64,000 nucleotides of DNA, taken from NCBI GenBank assembly GCA_019671135.1, contig JAHRHY010000012.1, positions 186,001-250,000 on the forward strand, written 5' to 3'. This DNA comes from Linnemannia hyalina. Taxonomy: Eukaryota > Mortierellomycota > Mortierellomycetes > Mortierellales > Mortierellaceae. The notes under the pieces were generated by a model, which was not told where the DNA came from, searched no databases, and saw only the letters and a program-made list of their open reading frames with translations. How positions within the stretch are numbered: the first letter of the stretch is position 1; the number at the start of each line of letters is the position of its first letter. Positions 39,977 through 50,287 of the stretch are shown here, one piece after another. Made by a program: the position numbers and the translations under genes.

Positions 39977-42898
39977 ATGAAACTCATTCCACTTACCGTC
40001 ACCCTCTCGCCCAACCTCGCCCTCGCAGGCCTCCGCTCGCCATGCGTCAAATCCCCTACCCCTGCCTCCCTGTCACGTCCTCGACGCACAGAGACAGTTG
40101 TCAACTTGGCCCGTGCACTCACCATCGTCTTTGCTGTCGGTGGCATCACCATGTTTATCTTTTGGGCCACCCTTCCCTCACCCGCTTCCAAGAACTCTGT
40201 TCAGCCCGGCCGCTCTTTTGCAGCCACTGGCATCCCCACATTCCAATCTGGACATCACAACCGCTTCGAACCTCCACCTCAAATCGCCGCCCCTGTCCAA
40301 ATCACTGAGACCTCTCCTGATCAACAAACAACCGATTTGGCAGAGGACGAGCTTACCCCAGATACCACCGGCTCACTCTTGATCGCCAACGACGTTACAC
40401 TCCTCGACAACCCCGAATGCAACCTCGCCTGCCAGGATCAGAACTTGATCGATGCTCTCTCCAGGATCGCCATCTCCAAGAAACGCTACTCGACTCGACC
40501 ACGGGATGTCGAAAATTCGGTTCTGACAGAGGATGATGGCTCAATCGATGTGGAGGATTCCAAGGTCCGCGAACGCACTGTCAAAATCTTGAAGCGCTCC
40601 AACATCTACCCTGAGCGTGGTGACATCGACTCGGCTTTGATGGGTAGCAAGAAGGTCCAGAGCAAGGGATCAAACAAGAAGTCTTCTTCGTCGCACAAGG
40701 AAAAGAGTCTTAAAGAGCGCGCGATAGATTTTTTGAAGAGGTCCAACATCTATCCTGAACGTGGCGAGGGTGAGTCGACCTTGGTTCATCACGACAAGAA
40801 GACCAGTAAAACCAACGGCAAGAAGACGTCTCAACATAAGAATGCCCTAGAGGAACGGTCCAACATCTACCCTGAGCGTGGTGATGGCGAGTCGACCTTG
40901 GTTCATCACGACAAGAAGACCAGCAAAACCAACGACAAGGAGACGTCTCAGCATAAGTACGCCCTGGAGGAACGGTCTAACATCTACCCTGAGCGCGGTG
41001 ATGGCGAGTCGACCTTGGTTCATCACGACAAGAAAACCAGCAAACCCAACGACAAGGAGACGTCTCAGCATAAGTACGCCCTGGAGGAACGGTCCAACAT
41101 CTACCCTGAGCGTGGTGATGGCGAGTCGACCTTGGTTCATCACGACAAGAAAACCAGCAAACCCAACGACAAGGAGACGTCTCAACATAAGCACGCCTTT
41201 GAGGAACGGTCTAACATCTACCCTGAGCGTGGTGATGGCGAGTCGACCTTGGTTCATCATGACAAGAAGACCAGCAAGGCCAACGGCAAGAATACGTCTC
41301 AGCATAAGTACGCCCTGGAGGAACGGTCCAACATCTACCCTGAGCGCGGTGATGGCGAAATGATGTCAGCTCATCACGGCAAAAAGACCAGCAAGGCCGG
41401 CAACAAAAAGAGCTCGGACCACAAGCACTCTCTCCATGAGCGATCCAACATCTATCCCGAGCGTGGCGAGGAGGAACTGGACTCGATCGTGATCTCGTCT
41501 GCCTCTGTATCCAAGACCAAGAAGTCCACTGCTCACTACGGAGGCAAGCATGCTATGCTCCATAAGGATCAGGGAGTCACCCACCTCGAGCGATCCAACA
41601 TCTACCCGGAGCGCGGTGACGAGAACGTGGAAGGACTCGAGAACAAGAAGGCCAAGAAGAACGACACCAACCACAAGCACAGCAACGACAAGAAGCACAA
41701 CAACGGCAAGAAGCACAACAACGACAAGAAGCATAACAACGACAAGAAGAACAAGATCTCCAAGGAGAGCGTTACGGACAAGAAGGACAGGCACAACGAC
41801 TTCGAACCTCAGACTCGTATCCCCCTTAAGTCCATTGGTCAAGTCAGTGGCTACTACGGTCAGGTCCAGATCGGCAACCCTAAGCAGACCTTTGATGTTG
41901 TCTTTGACACCGGCTCGAGTGATCTCTGGATCCCTTCCTCCAGGTGCATCGAGGACGGTTGCATCTCTCACCAGCGTTTCGACGGTGTGCACTCTGAGAC
42001 CTACAAGAACACCGAGATGCCCTTTGAGATCGAGTACGGAACCGGTGAAGTCGCCGGTGTGGTCTCAGAGGACATCATCACCCTTGGCGAGCTCTCCAGC
42101 AAGAAGCCTATCCGTTTTGCCGAGAGTCTGACCTCGAGTTCCCTCTTTGGTCGTGCGGTTTTTGATGGCGTCTTTGGCCTGGCCTATCAGGAGATGAGCA
42201 GCTCTGGTGACTTACCCCCCTTTCTGGCGATGATGGATCAAAAGACAGTCAAGCACGGCATGTTTGGTTTCTTCATGGGCAAGGGTTTTGGCGAGCTCTC
42301 GATCGGCGGCTACGACAGCGAAAAGATCCAAGACGGCGATGACATCCTGTGGTCCAATGTTGTGAAGAAGGGTTATTGGGAGATCAAAATGGACAAGGTC
42401 AAGACCGGCAAGACCGATTTCCTCAATACCCCCGTCCACGCCCTTATCGACACTGGTACCACCCAGATCATCATGCCCGTCGACCTTGCCCGCCACTTGC
42501 ATGCTCAGCTCTTGCCCGGAGCTCGCCACATCCACGATGGTATCTACTCGCTCCCCTGCAACGGCAAGAACATGCCCACTTTCCGTGTTCAAGTGGGAGG
42601 CAAGATGTTTGAGGTCCCCCCTTCGCTCTACACCCTGCAAGAGATTGCTCCCGGTCGATGCATGAGTGGCTTTGCTGGCGAGGAGGTCGATGGCACTACC
42701 TGGATCCTTGGCGACGTCTTCTTGAGAAGCGTCTATTCGGTAAGCACAACTTTGACTATTACTTTTCTTTGCTCGCTATCTTTTAGTTTTGGCTGTTGAG
42801 CCCATTGCTAATCATTCTTTCCGCTTTTCTTTTTCACTTTCCATTTGCAGATCTTTGACTTTGACAACAACCGTGTTGGCTTTGGAACCCTTGCTTAA
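39977..42898 (+). CDS. Pepsin-family (A1) aspartic protease with a nine-copy SNIYPERG pro-region
   Basis: Exons 39977..42739 and 42851..42898, 936 aa. A basic N-terminus (RPRR at 34-37) precedes one hydrophobic span (about 44-64), suggesting a type II anchor or uncleaved signal. Residues 208-547 hold nine copies of SNIYPERG, each preceded by Arg: copies 1 and 2 follow KR, copies 3-7 follow EER and 8-9 follow ER. Copies 2-8 lie in exact 39-residue units rich in His/Lys (STLVHHDKKTSK). A Lys/His/Asn tract (KHNNDKK) follows. The protease domain starts near 618 with catalytic VVFDTGSSDLW (Asp644) and ALIDTGTTQIIM (Asp825), flap-region EYGTGEVAG and the end FDFDNNRVGFGTLA completed by exon 2. Pepsin-type enzymes cleave proteins at acidic pH in vacuole or outside the cell. 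AATAAA at 42928-42933 may be the poly(A) signal. Both catalytic aspartates are present, so it is probably active. Confidence 0.9.
40742..41443 (+). repeat. 117-bp in-frame coding repeat in the protease pro-region
   Basis: SNIYPERG codons begin at 40742, 40859, 40976, 41093, 41210, 41327 and 41444: six intervals of exactly 117 bp. The central units are nearly identical, suggesting recent expansion or homogenisation. Outlying copies begin at 40598 and 41594. Confidence 0.93.
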
Positions 42899-43125
42899 GT
42901 TCGTATTTGTTAGCGATCTGCCTTTCAAATAAATACCTTACTTCTCGATTACTCTTTTCTTTTTGATTTCATTTTCTTTGTCATTTTCGTTTTCGTTTTC
43001 GTTTTCTGGCGGTTATGATGAGGAGCGCCCTTTCGATGCTATCAGAGATTGAGTTCAAGGTGGCTATATATGTAATATTATTGGATTTAACGATAGAAAT
43101 CAACACCACCAGGGACGCGAGGCAA

Positions 43126-43145
43126 CCCCCCCCCCCCCCCCCCCC
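43126..43145 (+). repeat. C20 homopolymer
   Basis: Twenty C in a row in non-coding sequence between the protease and the small minus-strand gene. Length may be approximate. Confidence 0.85.
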
Positions 43146-43452
43146 TCGGCGAGGGGATAATGGCATCCGAGGCTCTCCAAGGCGATACACCGTAGACTTG
43201 GCATCCAAACGTGGCCATGTTTGAAGACGTCCGATAATTGGCGATGGAAGGTTGATGCACCTGAAATCGATGTGTGCAGCCTCCACCGATAGCAATTGAT
43301 ACCCACTTTCGCTGACAACGATTCCGCGTGCAAGCGTACCAGGAACATGACGATCACTTTGAGGGATGAAAATGAGGTTTTTTCCTCCCTCTAGCGCAGG
43401 GACGACCGTGTCCGATAATATATGTCGCTCATTGGGAATACGAAGCAACGAT

Positions 43453-43739
43453 TTAGTCCTTGAGTACATCCTCCCATGCGTGTGTTAGAGAGTACTTCTC
43501 TCCCATCTCATGTCGCTATCAAAAAGCTCAATAAAAAACAAATTACTTACACCCCATTGAGGACCTCGGTGAGATGCAGCGAGCTCGGCTTGATTGCGGA
43601 CCAAATTCTTGGTGCCGACGTCGCTTTTTCGCAGACCGAATTTCCAACCTTGGTTGTCGCGTCCTGGTCTTGACATGAATTTAAGGCGGAATGCGGCTCT
43701 AATATGGCACCACCATTTGACTATCAGGCTGACGCCCAT
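43453..43739 (-). CDS. Small spliced orphan protein (68 aa)
   Basis: Exons 43739..43551 and 43470..43453. The 80-nt intron has donor GTAAGT, a good CTAAC branch site and acceptor GGGAG; splicing replaces a frame running on into low complexity with the short end GDVLKD. The protein starts MGVSLIVKWWCHIRAAF and contains SRPGRDNQGWKFGLRKSDVG and LVRNQAELAASHRGPQWG. It is basic, with an aromatic N-terminal helix, in the style of small mitochondrial accessory proteins, but I do not recognise it. Further 5' exons could lie around 43800-44000 (a GTACGT donor follows an ATG near 43862). Its existence rests on the splice signals alone. Confidence 0.4.
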
Positions 43740-44344
43740 CTAACTGCTCAAGTATCTATTTTTTTTTGTTTGTAGAAGCATTGATCACAGGCCATCTCTC
43801 TGTGCTGTGGAAGTTACAATGGAAATAACCCAATATGCACAAGTAACACTCCAAACGTACCATGTTCAAGAATGGTCCCTTTTGTCCTTATGAAACCGAC
43901 TGGAGGTTTTCAATGAGCCCCTTGTGCGGATGCCGTTCAACGGTGCGATTTCATTCTTATGCGGCCTGGTGGCGATTCCCCTCTTTGTGACCCAGTCCAG
44001 TGTTACTCCGTGATGGTTAGTATCTCGCGTTTTAGTGGTGTGGAAGTGAAGTAAGAATGAAGCGAAAAGAAGGGGTCATGGTTGCATAAAAAAACCATGT
44101 CTATTGTGCGTTCAATTAGAGAACGCTATTCACTAATTTACAATTGGTGGCAAACGACTTCCATATCAAGGGAAAAAAGAACGGCCGGACTTTGCCCAAC
44201 CTTGCTCCTCATTTTCTCACACTCTTTTCTAGCTCATCCATCACTCGACTCTTTGTTGCTTTACTCTCTCTCTTCTCTAATCGCAACTTTGTTCCTGTTC
44301 ACAACCGAAACTCCTCTCACGATCATCAACTTCAGGACACATTC
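43740..44344. other. Divergent intergenic region
   Basis: Between the small minus-strand orphan and the plus-strand disordered-protein gene. Possible 5' exons of the orphan cannot be settled by eye. A CT-rich leader precedes 44345. Otherwise nothing seen. Confidence 0.4.
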
Positions 44345-45337
44345 ATGGAATCCGGCGCAATCGTCACTCGTCATTCAACTAGAGGAGAGGAATCAACGCG
44401 GGACAACTCTCACCTATCAACGCCAACTATCCCGAAACCACACAGGGCCACAAAGCTGTCAAAGAAACTAGGACGAGAACGAGCTGAAATATCGCCTCCA
44501 CCGCTACCAACATCAACCCGCGTATCTATCACATTCAGCAGGAAACCCCGACGACCCAGACACGGCGGCTTCATCACAATGATATCGACCATCATCCAAG
44601 GCCGGTTACTTGTGTCACCGTGGCCAGACAACCCAGCAGAGGATCCTCCAACAGGAGCAACCAAGAGCTGGTTCGTGCCACCCAACAGGACCGGTACGAA
44701 AGCAGAGGGTTCAGGGAGAGCCCCTACCACAAGCCGCACGTCGTCTACAGCACCTTTCGGTCGACAACAGTTGGCCAGGAATCGGATACCGGCCTCAGGT
44801 CCCTTTCCTTCTGCTGCTCCTCTGCCCGAGGATACAAGACCATCACAGCAATTCAGCGCCATTCGGGAAAAGAGATTACAAGGCGACCATCACCGTTCTT
44901 CACCGCGCCCTATGTCGCAAGCAAAAGAAGCGGAAGGGGCTCGCTACAGCGGCAAGAGGAAAAGGACAGTGGCAACGCCGACAATAGAATCACCCTTGAC
45001 GACAACACGGCCGCGACTACTTGTTTCACGTAGTACAGAGACCGCTATTCGTGACGATGGTGGCGGTGGAAGGGGAGGTGGCGGTGACGAAGAGCAGGCT
45101 TCGTCTTCTGTCGAATCTGTCGAATCGTTTAATCTAGAAGCGTATCGACCTCCGATGACAATGGCGCGACGGACAGCAGGACAGATCTTGGAGGAGATGG
45201 TAGCGGATTCGGATTCAGGAGTGGTGTCGTCGTCCCTGCCGTCTCTTACCTCCAGTTCTGCCCTCGCGGCTGGTATTGAGGACATTGAAGGGTACCTTGA
45301 AGAAGACCTTCGTGGACTCAGTAAACTGTCCTACTAG
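44345..45337 (+). CDS. Hypothetical, mostly disordered protein
   Basis: Single exon of 330 aa from ATG 44345 (MESGAIVTRHSTRGEE); the frame is open upstream to 44144 but that part reads like leader. Ser/Thr/Pro/Arg-rich throughout, with a basic GKRKRTVATP stretch that could be a nuclear localisation signal, a glycine run (DDGGGGRGGGG) and an acidic, slightly more ordered C-terminus (RRTAGQILEEMVADSDSG, then IEDIEGYLEEDLRGLSKL). The long open frame and a credible C-terminal helix support a real gene; no family recognised. Confidence 0.5.
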   Translation: MESGAIVTRHSTRGEESTRDNSHLSTPTIPKPHRATKLSKKLGRERAEISPPPLPTSTRVSITFSRKPRRPRHGGFITMISTIIQGRLLVSPWPDNPAEDPPTGATKSWFVPPNRTGTKAEGSGRAPTTSRTSSTAPFGRQQLARNRIPASGPFPSAAPLPEDTRPSQQFSAIREKRLQGDHHRSSPRPMSQAKEAEGARYSGKRKRTVATPTIESPLTTTRPRLLVSRSTETAIRDDGGGGRGGGGDEEQASSSVESVESFNLEAYRPPMTMARRTAGQILEEMVADSDSGVVSSSLPSLTSSSALAAGIEDIEGYLEEDLRGLSKLSY

Positions 45338-45826
45338 CATGATAATAACATGTCTATGCCATGTTGTGCATGAATCGTTCTTCAAGCACACCCTTGTTTT
45401 TTTTTATGCGCTTCTGTGTACTCGTTGCAAAGGTACATGTGTGCTATGGTGAAATGGACCCAGACCAGCAGCCCCAGATCTGTTGTTCTCTGGGTACTAA
45501 TTTTGTGTTAGTGTCTGTGTCTGTGTACGCACGATGTGTCACTGTGTGATCAAGAAAAGGGGGGGTATTCAGGGCGTGTAAGGTATGACTTGCGGTATGT
45601 GACAATACATGTCATGCCTTGGACACACATTCACTCTAAACATAAGCAACCTTGTTTTCTTCCCTATCTCTTTCTCTCCTCTCCTTCTTCTTTCCTTTCT
45701 TTCCTTTTTCTTTTTTATCGCCTTTTTAGCCCTCACTTCCTCCTTCCTCCTCTCTCGTCTTACAGCCAACACCCCTCCCTCCTTTCTTCTCATTCAACAA
45801 CCCCCTCTCAACAAACACAACACACC
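45338..45826. other. Intergenic with CT-rich promoter
   Basis: 3' flank of the disordered-protein gene, then a strong pyrimidine-rich core promoter/leader (about 45650-45790) for the oxysterol-binding protein gene. Confidence 0.5.
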
Positions 45827-48649
45827 ATGGCCGACCCTAATGTTCCTGTCAACGGCGAGGACACTGAAATCCTAGACGAAGGTGGCAAGAACATTCTCAT
45901 GGGAATCATTGCCCAGCTCGGCAAGAGCACCGACCTCCACCGCGTCACCCTTCCAACTTTCGTGCTCGAACCCCGCAGCATGCTTGAGCGAATCACAGAC
46001 TTCATGTCCCACCCAGAACTGATCGTCAAGTAAGCACCTACAAAAAACGTCGTCCCGTTTTTTTTTTTTTTTTCACTGCACTGTACCGTAAAAAAGTTCA
46101 AGGAGATAAATAATGCAAGGAGATTAAAGAAACGAATGAAGGGGAAGGGAGAAGGAACAGAGGCGTTTTGTTTGTTGGTGGTGGATTTTCGTAAAGCGAC
46201 ACACGATCGATACTACATTGGTTGGAGTAACCGTTTCAGGTGTCAAGGACTTTATCAGACTGAAAGGACAGGTACAGGACAGGACACGCATACAGAGAAA
46301 CAGGGGAGAACAACAATTTCAGGATGGCACGGAAAGCAAGGTGCCCAGTCAGGATAGATCGAGAGGGTTCTTGTTTGTGGAGAAGGAGCTTGTTTTTTCT
46401 TGTGCTTTTGTTCCGTTGTTGCACGCGCGCGAAAAAGACGGCTCTTTCTTGCCCATTAGGATTCGGGTTTAGGATTATTGGGGGCGCAAGAATGGTTGTT
46501 GTGGCTATTGCCATTGGAGCAGAAAAACTCTCATTTCCACAAAACAATTGGGCTTGGCGTTGTGTTTGGACCAAGAGAATAATGAGGGTATGTGTTTGTG
46601 AAGGCATGTGCGGTAAAAGATATGGTAGCGAATGGTTGCTCGGATGAATTCCATTCGTCTAAAGTAGAGTGTACTTTCCCTTGTCACCAGAAGGCAGCAT
46701 CAAAAAGGAGAGTGAGCACAGGGGGGAGAGATAGGGTGATAGTCATGAATCCACCCGCCCTGTGTTGTCACGTTGATCCATGATTGTCTCTTTTTTCTTG
46801 TCGTGCTGCTTGTTGCTTTTGTGTCCGTCTGTGTGCGTATCTAAGATTGTGTTTTTTGTCTGTGTGGAAGTAATCTTAGTGGTGCTTGGACTCTCTCGGC
46901 TTCGGATACAAAAAAGAAGGACATGTGAGGGAAGCACGAATGGGATGGCGTGGAAATCGGCTCTCCCGGGATCGCAGAGAAAAGGAAAACACAAGATGCC
47001 ATTGTCCAGAATAGCGAATATCCCCAACACAGATTCACATTATTACCACTACCGGTTGCTGTTGCTGTTGACGTCGTTGTTGTTTATTTGCTGAGGTGTA
47101 CCTTTTTGGGTAATGATATGCACATCGAATCATTGGCATTGTCATTTCCTCAACATCCATTGGCATGGTCCTTTTACGTATCGGCTAGTGTGGATTCGAA
47201 CCACACATTTAACTTTCATTCTGACCATTGATCTTGTTCTCCGTTATATCATTCTTTAGGGCAAACCAAATCCAGGATCCCGTTGAGAGGTTTGTGGCAG
47301 TGACTCGGTACTTTCTGTCAGGATGGCACATCAGGCCAAAGGTAGAGGAACCGACCTGCACCAGGGTGGAGAGGGAACAAAAACAAAAAGAGCTTATGTA
47401 ATGATTATTTGACCGCAATCAACTGACGTCTTTCTTCATAAATTTGCAACAAATAGGGTGTGAAGAAGCCTTACAACCCAATTCTGGGCGAGCAGTTCCG
47501 TGCGCAATGGAAGTTTGAGGACGGCACAGAAGCATTTTACATCGCAGAACAAGTCTCACATCATCCTCCCATCTCAGTGTACTACTATGCAAGTCCGGAA
47601 AACAATATCAGCGTCTTGGGCGACCTCTTGCCAAAATCCAAGTTCCTGGGCAACAGTGCTGCGACATTAATGCAGGGAGAGATCAAAGTCTCATTCACGA
47701 ACCGACCTGGCGAGGACTACATCATCACCATGCCCAACGTCTATGCGCGAGGAATCCTGTTCGGGACGATGCTGATGGAGCTGGGAGATATTGCCACCGT
47801 CAAGTGCGCCAAGCTGGATCTTGTCTGCAATCTGGATTTCAAAGTCAAGGTACATAACCTCTTGAACACAGTACACACTCGTTTCTCTGTTGATAAAGAC
47901 AACACAGTGACTTTATCCACTTTCTGACCCCCATGTGCGTTTTCTTTTCCCTAGGGCTTCTTCTCGGGATCATATAACGGATTGGTAGGAAAGATTAAGC
48001 GTGACTCGACAAATGAGACCCTGTATGAAATTTCCGGAAAGTGGTCGGACGAAATCATCCTCAAGAGGGTAATTATCAGCTCATCACACATGGTCGCCAT
48101 TTTTGAATGCATTGACAGCATACTTTGGAGCATGGAGCTGATATTTGTTTACAATTCGTTCGTTCACATCAATAGGGCACCAAGAAAGAAGTACTCTTTG
48201 ACGCAAAGACGGCCAGGATCAACCCAAAAATCATCGCATCAGAGGACCTGCAGGAGCCCAACGAGTCGCGTCGTCTGTGGAGCAAACTGACAGCAGCATT
48301 GAAGGTGAACAACCAGGATCTTGCGACTATAGAAAAGAGCAAAGTCGAGGACGCCCAGCGTGCAAGTACCAAGGATCGCGAAGAGTGCAGACTGCATCAT
48401 GTTCCCCGGTACTTTGAGTCTGACGGCATGGGCAACTTTGACATCAAGCTCAAGAAGTAAGCATCCACCTTGCTTTACTGTTTTCTATGAAGGTGTTGAA
48501 TGATTGTAGCTAGATAGTTGGCGTATCGTCGTATTGACACATTATTTTATTTGTACTTTTCCCATTTCTTCTTCAGCATCTCGTCGGATCCTCAGGAGGC
48601 AAAGCAACAAATCATCAACTTCATCTACAACACGCCTCCACCTGTTTAA
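45827..48649 (+). CDS. Oxysterol-binding protein (Osh4/Kes1-type lipid-transfer protein)
   Basis: Six exons: 45827..46029, 47260..47341, 47457..47849, 47955..48068, 48176..48456 and 48577..48649, giving 381 aa. It is a short OSBP-related protein with only the lipid-binding barrel, no PH domain or ankyrin repeats (yeast Kes1 434 aa). Family stretches: LPTFVLEPRSMLERITDFM, IQDPVERFVAVTRYFLSGWH, KPYNPILGEQF, and the signature EQVSHHPPIS near residue 126, whose His pair binds PI4P. Such proteins exchange sterol for PI4P between ER and Golgi or plasma membrane. Joining exons 1 and 2 gives an uninterrupted ELIVKANQIQDPVERF, which supports the 1230-nt first intron, about ten times longer than others here. 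The start MADPNVPVNGEDTE follows a CT-rich leader and an ACACACC context. Confidence 0.9.
46030..47259 (+). other. 1.23-kb first intron of the oxysterol-binding protein gene
   Basis: Donor GTAAGC, acceptor CTTTAG. The interior contains a T17 tract near 46060 and a tRNA T-arm-like hairpin at 47188-47206, but no supported gene on either strand. It may hold regulatory sequence or a non-coding RNA. Confidence 0.75.
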
Positions 48650-50287
48650 AAAGCAGCAGGCGGAGAGCACGCTCCGAATCTTATCTCAGGGTTAGTTAAC
48701 CAACAAGCCAGCCCAGAAGCTGCGCCAATTGTGAGGATGGACGCTTTTTATTCACGCAACACTATGCGCGATTATGTTAGATAACGCAGAAGAGAAAGAA
48801 AAGAATCGACTCTTTTTTTTTAATAATACACGCACCCCTGATCCCATAGACCTCGCTTACTTTTTTGTTTTTCTTGAAGGATGTGTAATGTTGTACATCG
48901 AAATATTCTCCTTCGGCAAGGAGCAAAGCAGGAGGTCCCTTCGTTTACTTGACTGTATCACGTGGACAAATGCACGGAGGCATTGGGCATTTGGCGAGAA
49001 GACGACCGAAAGAGAGAGCGGGAGAGCGGGAGAGCGGGAGAGTGAAGAAAGATGGCCGGTGCCGAGTGGGCGCCAGAATAGTCTTTTACGCAAAAGTGGG
49101 CTTTTGAGAAAAGGGGAGGAGGAGAGAGCCAGCCCCGCCTGCTCGCTCATCTTTTGATGCAATTTGTGGGATAGCAAAAAAAAAAAAAAAAAACTTCACT
49201 CAACATTTCTAGCTAACTTTTAATGTGCTAACGTTCCTGCCAATCTCCCATGCCCCCTTATTTTTATTTCGTGAAGGACAAAAGAAGAATTGGTAAGGAA
49301 GGGGGGGAAGGGAGGTATGGGTACGGAGACGGCGTTGAAAGAGCGAAAGGGGGTTGAGCAATGGGTGGGCCTAAGGGGGTGATGCATGTGTGCAAGGGGG
49401 CAATAATAGGACGATGGAGAGAAAGACGAAGAAGAGAGGTCCAGAACGGGGGCAAGTGAGTAGTAGTAAGAGTGAAAGGAAGAGATGGTACACGAGAGAG
49501 AAAGAGAGAGAGAGAGATAAGAAGCGCGGATGATGGGGAGACTTTGTTAGTATTGGCTATTGAAGTGCTAATGGGCCATCTCTTTTGCTTCTTCTCGACA
49601 CACGATGGTACCGGATAAGAGGAAATGAGGCTGTCAACGCCCAACGTGCCTGCTTGTGTGTTTGCTTGTGTGGGAGAGGGGAAGGAGACAAAAAAAAAGG
49701 GAGCGATGGATGATAAACGGTAACCGATGATACGGGAGTGCAAGCCAGAAAGGGATGCTGTAACGTGTGGGCCATTGCATGGTCGTCCTTCCAACCGGCA
49801 CCCTCTTTTTCTTTATTGTCCCTTTTTCTAGCCCGTCAATCAATTTTTTGTCTTTCCTTCGTCTCTCTTTCTTTTCTCTTTCTCGTCTTCCTTCCCTTCA
49901 CTTTTTCTTTTCTTTTCTTCGTTTGTCTTTCTACATTTCCGCCATATCGCAACTCGTTGGTACACTCCACTCCCTCCTAGTTCTCCTCCTTCTTCCTTCA
50001 CATTCCCCCGCATCTGCAGCACTCTCTCGCTCTTTACCCATCTCCGAGGCACCTTCAATTGCCCACATCTTCATCCACTGTTATATAATGGATGGCATCG
50101 ATTAGCATATCTTTTCTCTCCACATTGCATCCTACACCGGTCGTTCTTCTCTCCCCAGCTCGACCCGCCTATACACCGCTACCATAACAACTCAAAACAC
50201 ATTTCACACTCCATTCTCGTTCACCTTCGACGACTGTCCATCTATCGTATCACATATCTACCCATTCACGGCCATAATACTACAATC
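48650..50287. other. Long intergenic region with simple repeats
   Basis: Contains a GGGAGAGC-type repeat (about 49011-49044), an A18 tract (49176-49193), GA-rich and CT-rich stretches (49494-49518, 49800-49950). A minus-strand 176-codon frame (49794-49264) is Ser/Pro/Leu low complexity and not accepted. The right part is the leader of the channel gene. Confidence 0.5.

Noticed and set aside
40742..41443. Regularly spaced repeats suggestive of a CRISPR array
   Set aside because: The 117-bp units are contiguous, coding and in frame within a protease gene in a eukaryotic genome.
41366..41992. 208-codon minus-strand frame, valine/leucine-rich
   Set aside because: Antisense of the Lys/His-repeat protease region; the composition is explained by reverse-complemented AAG/CAC/AAC codons.
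47188..47206. tRNA T-arm-like hairpin (minus strand, stem TGTGG/CCACA with loop TTCGAAT) inside the long intron
   Set aside because: No matching acceptor stem, and too little room for D and anticodon arms; taken as a chance hairpin.
49264..49794. 176-codon minus-strand frame
   Set aside because: Low-complexity Ser/Pro/Leu sequence from GA-rich simple repeats, with no promoter or homology signs.
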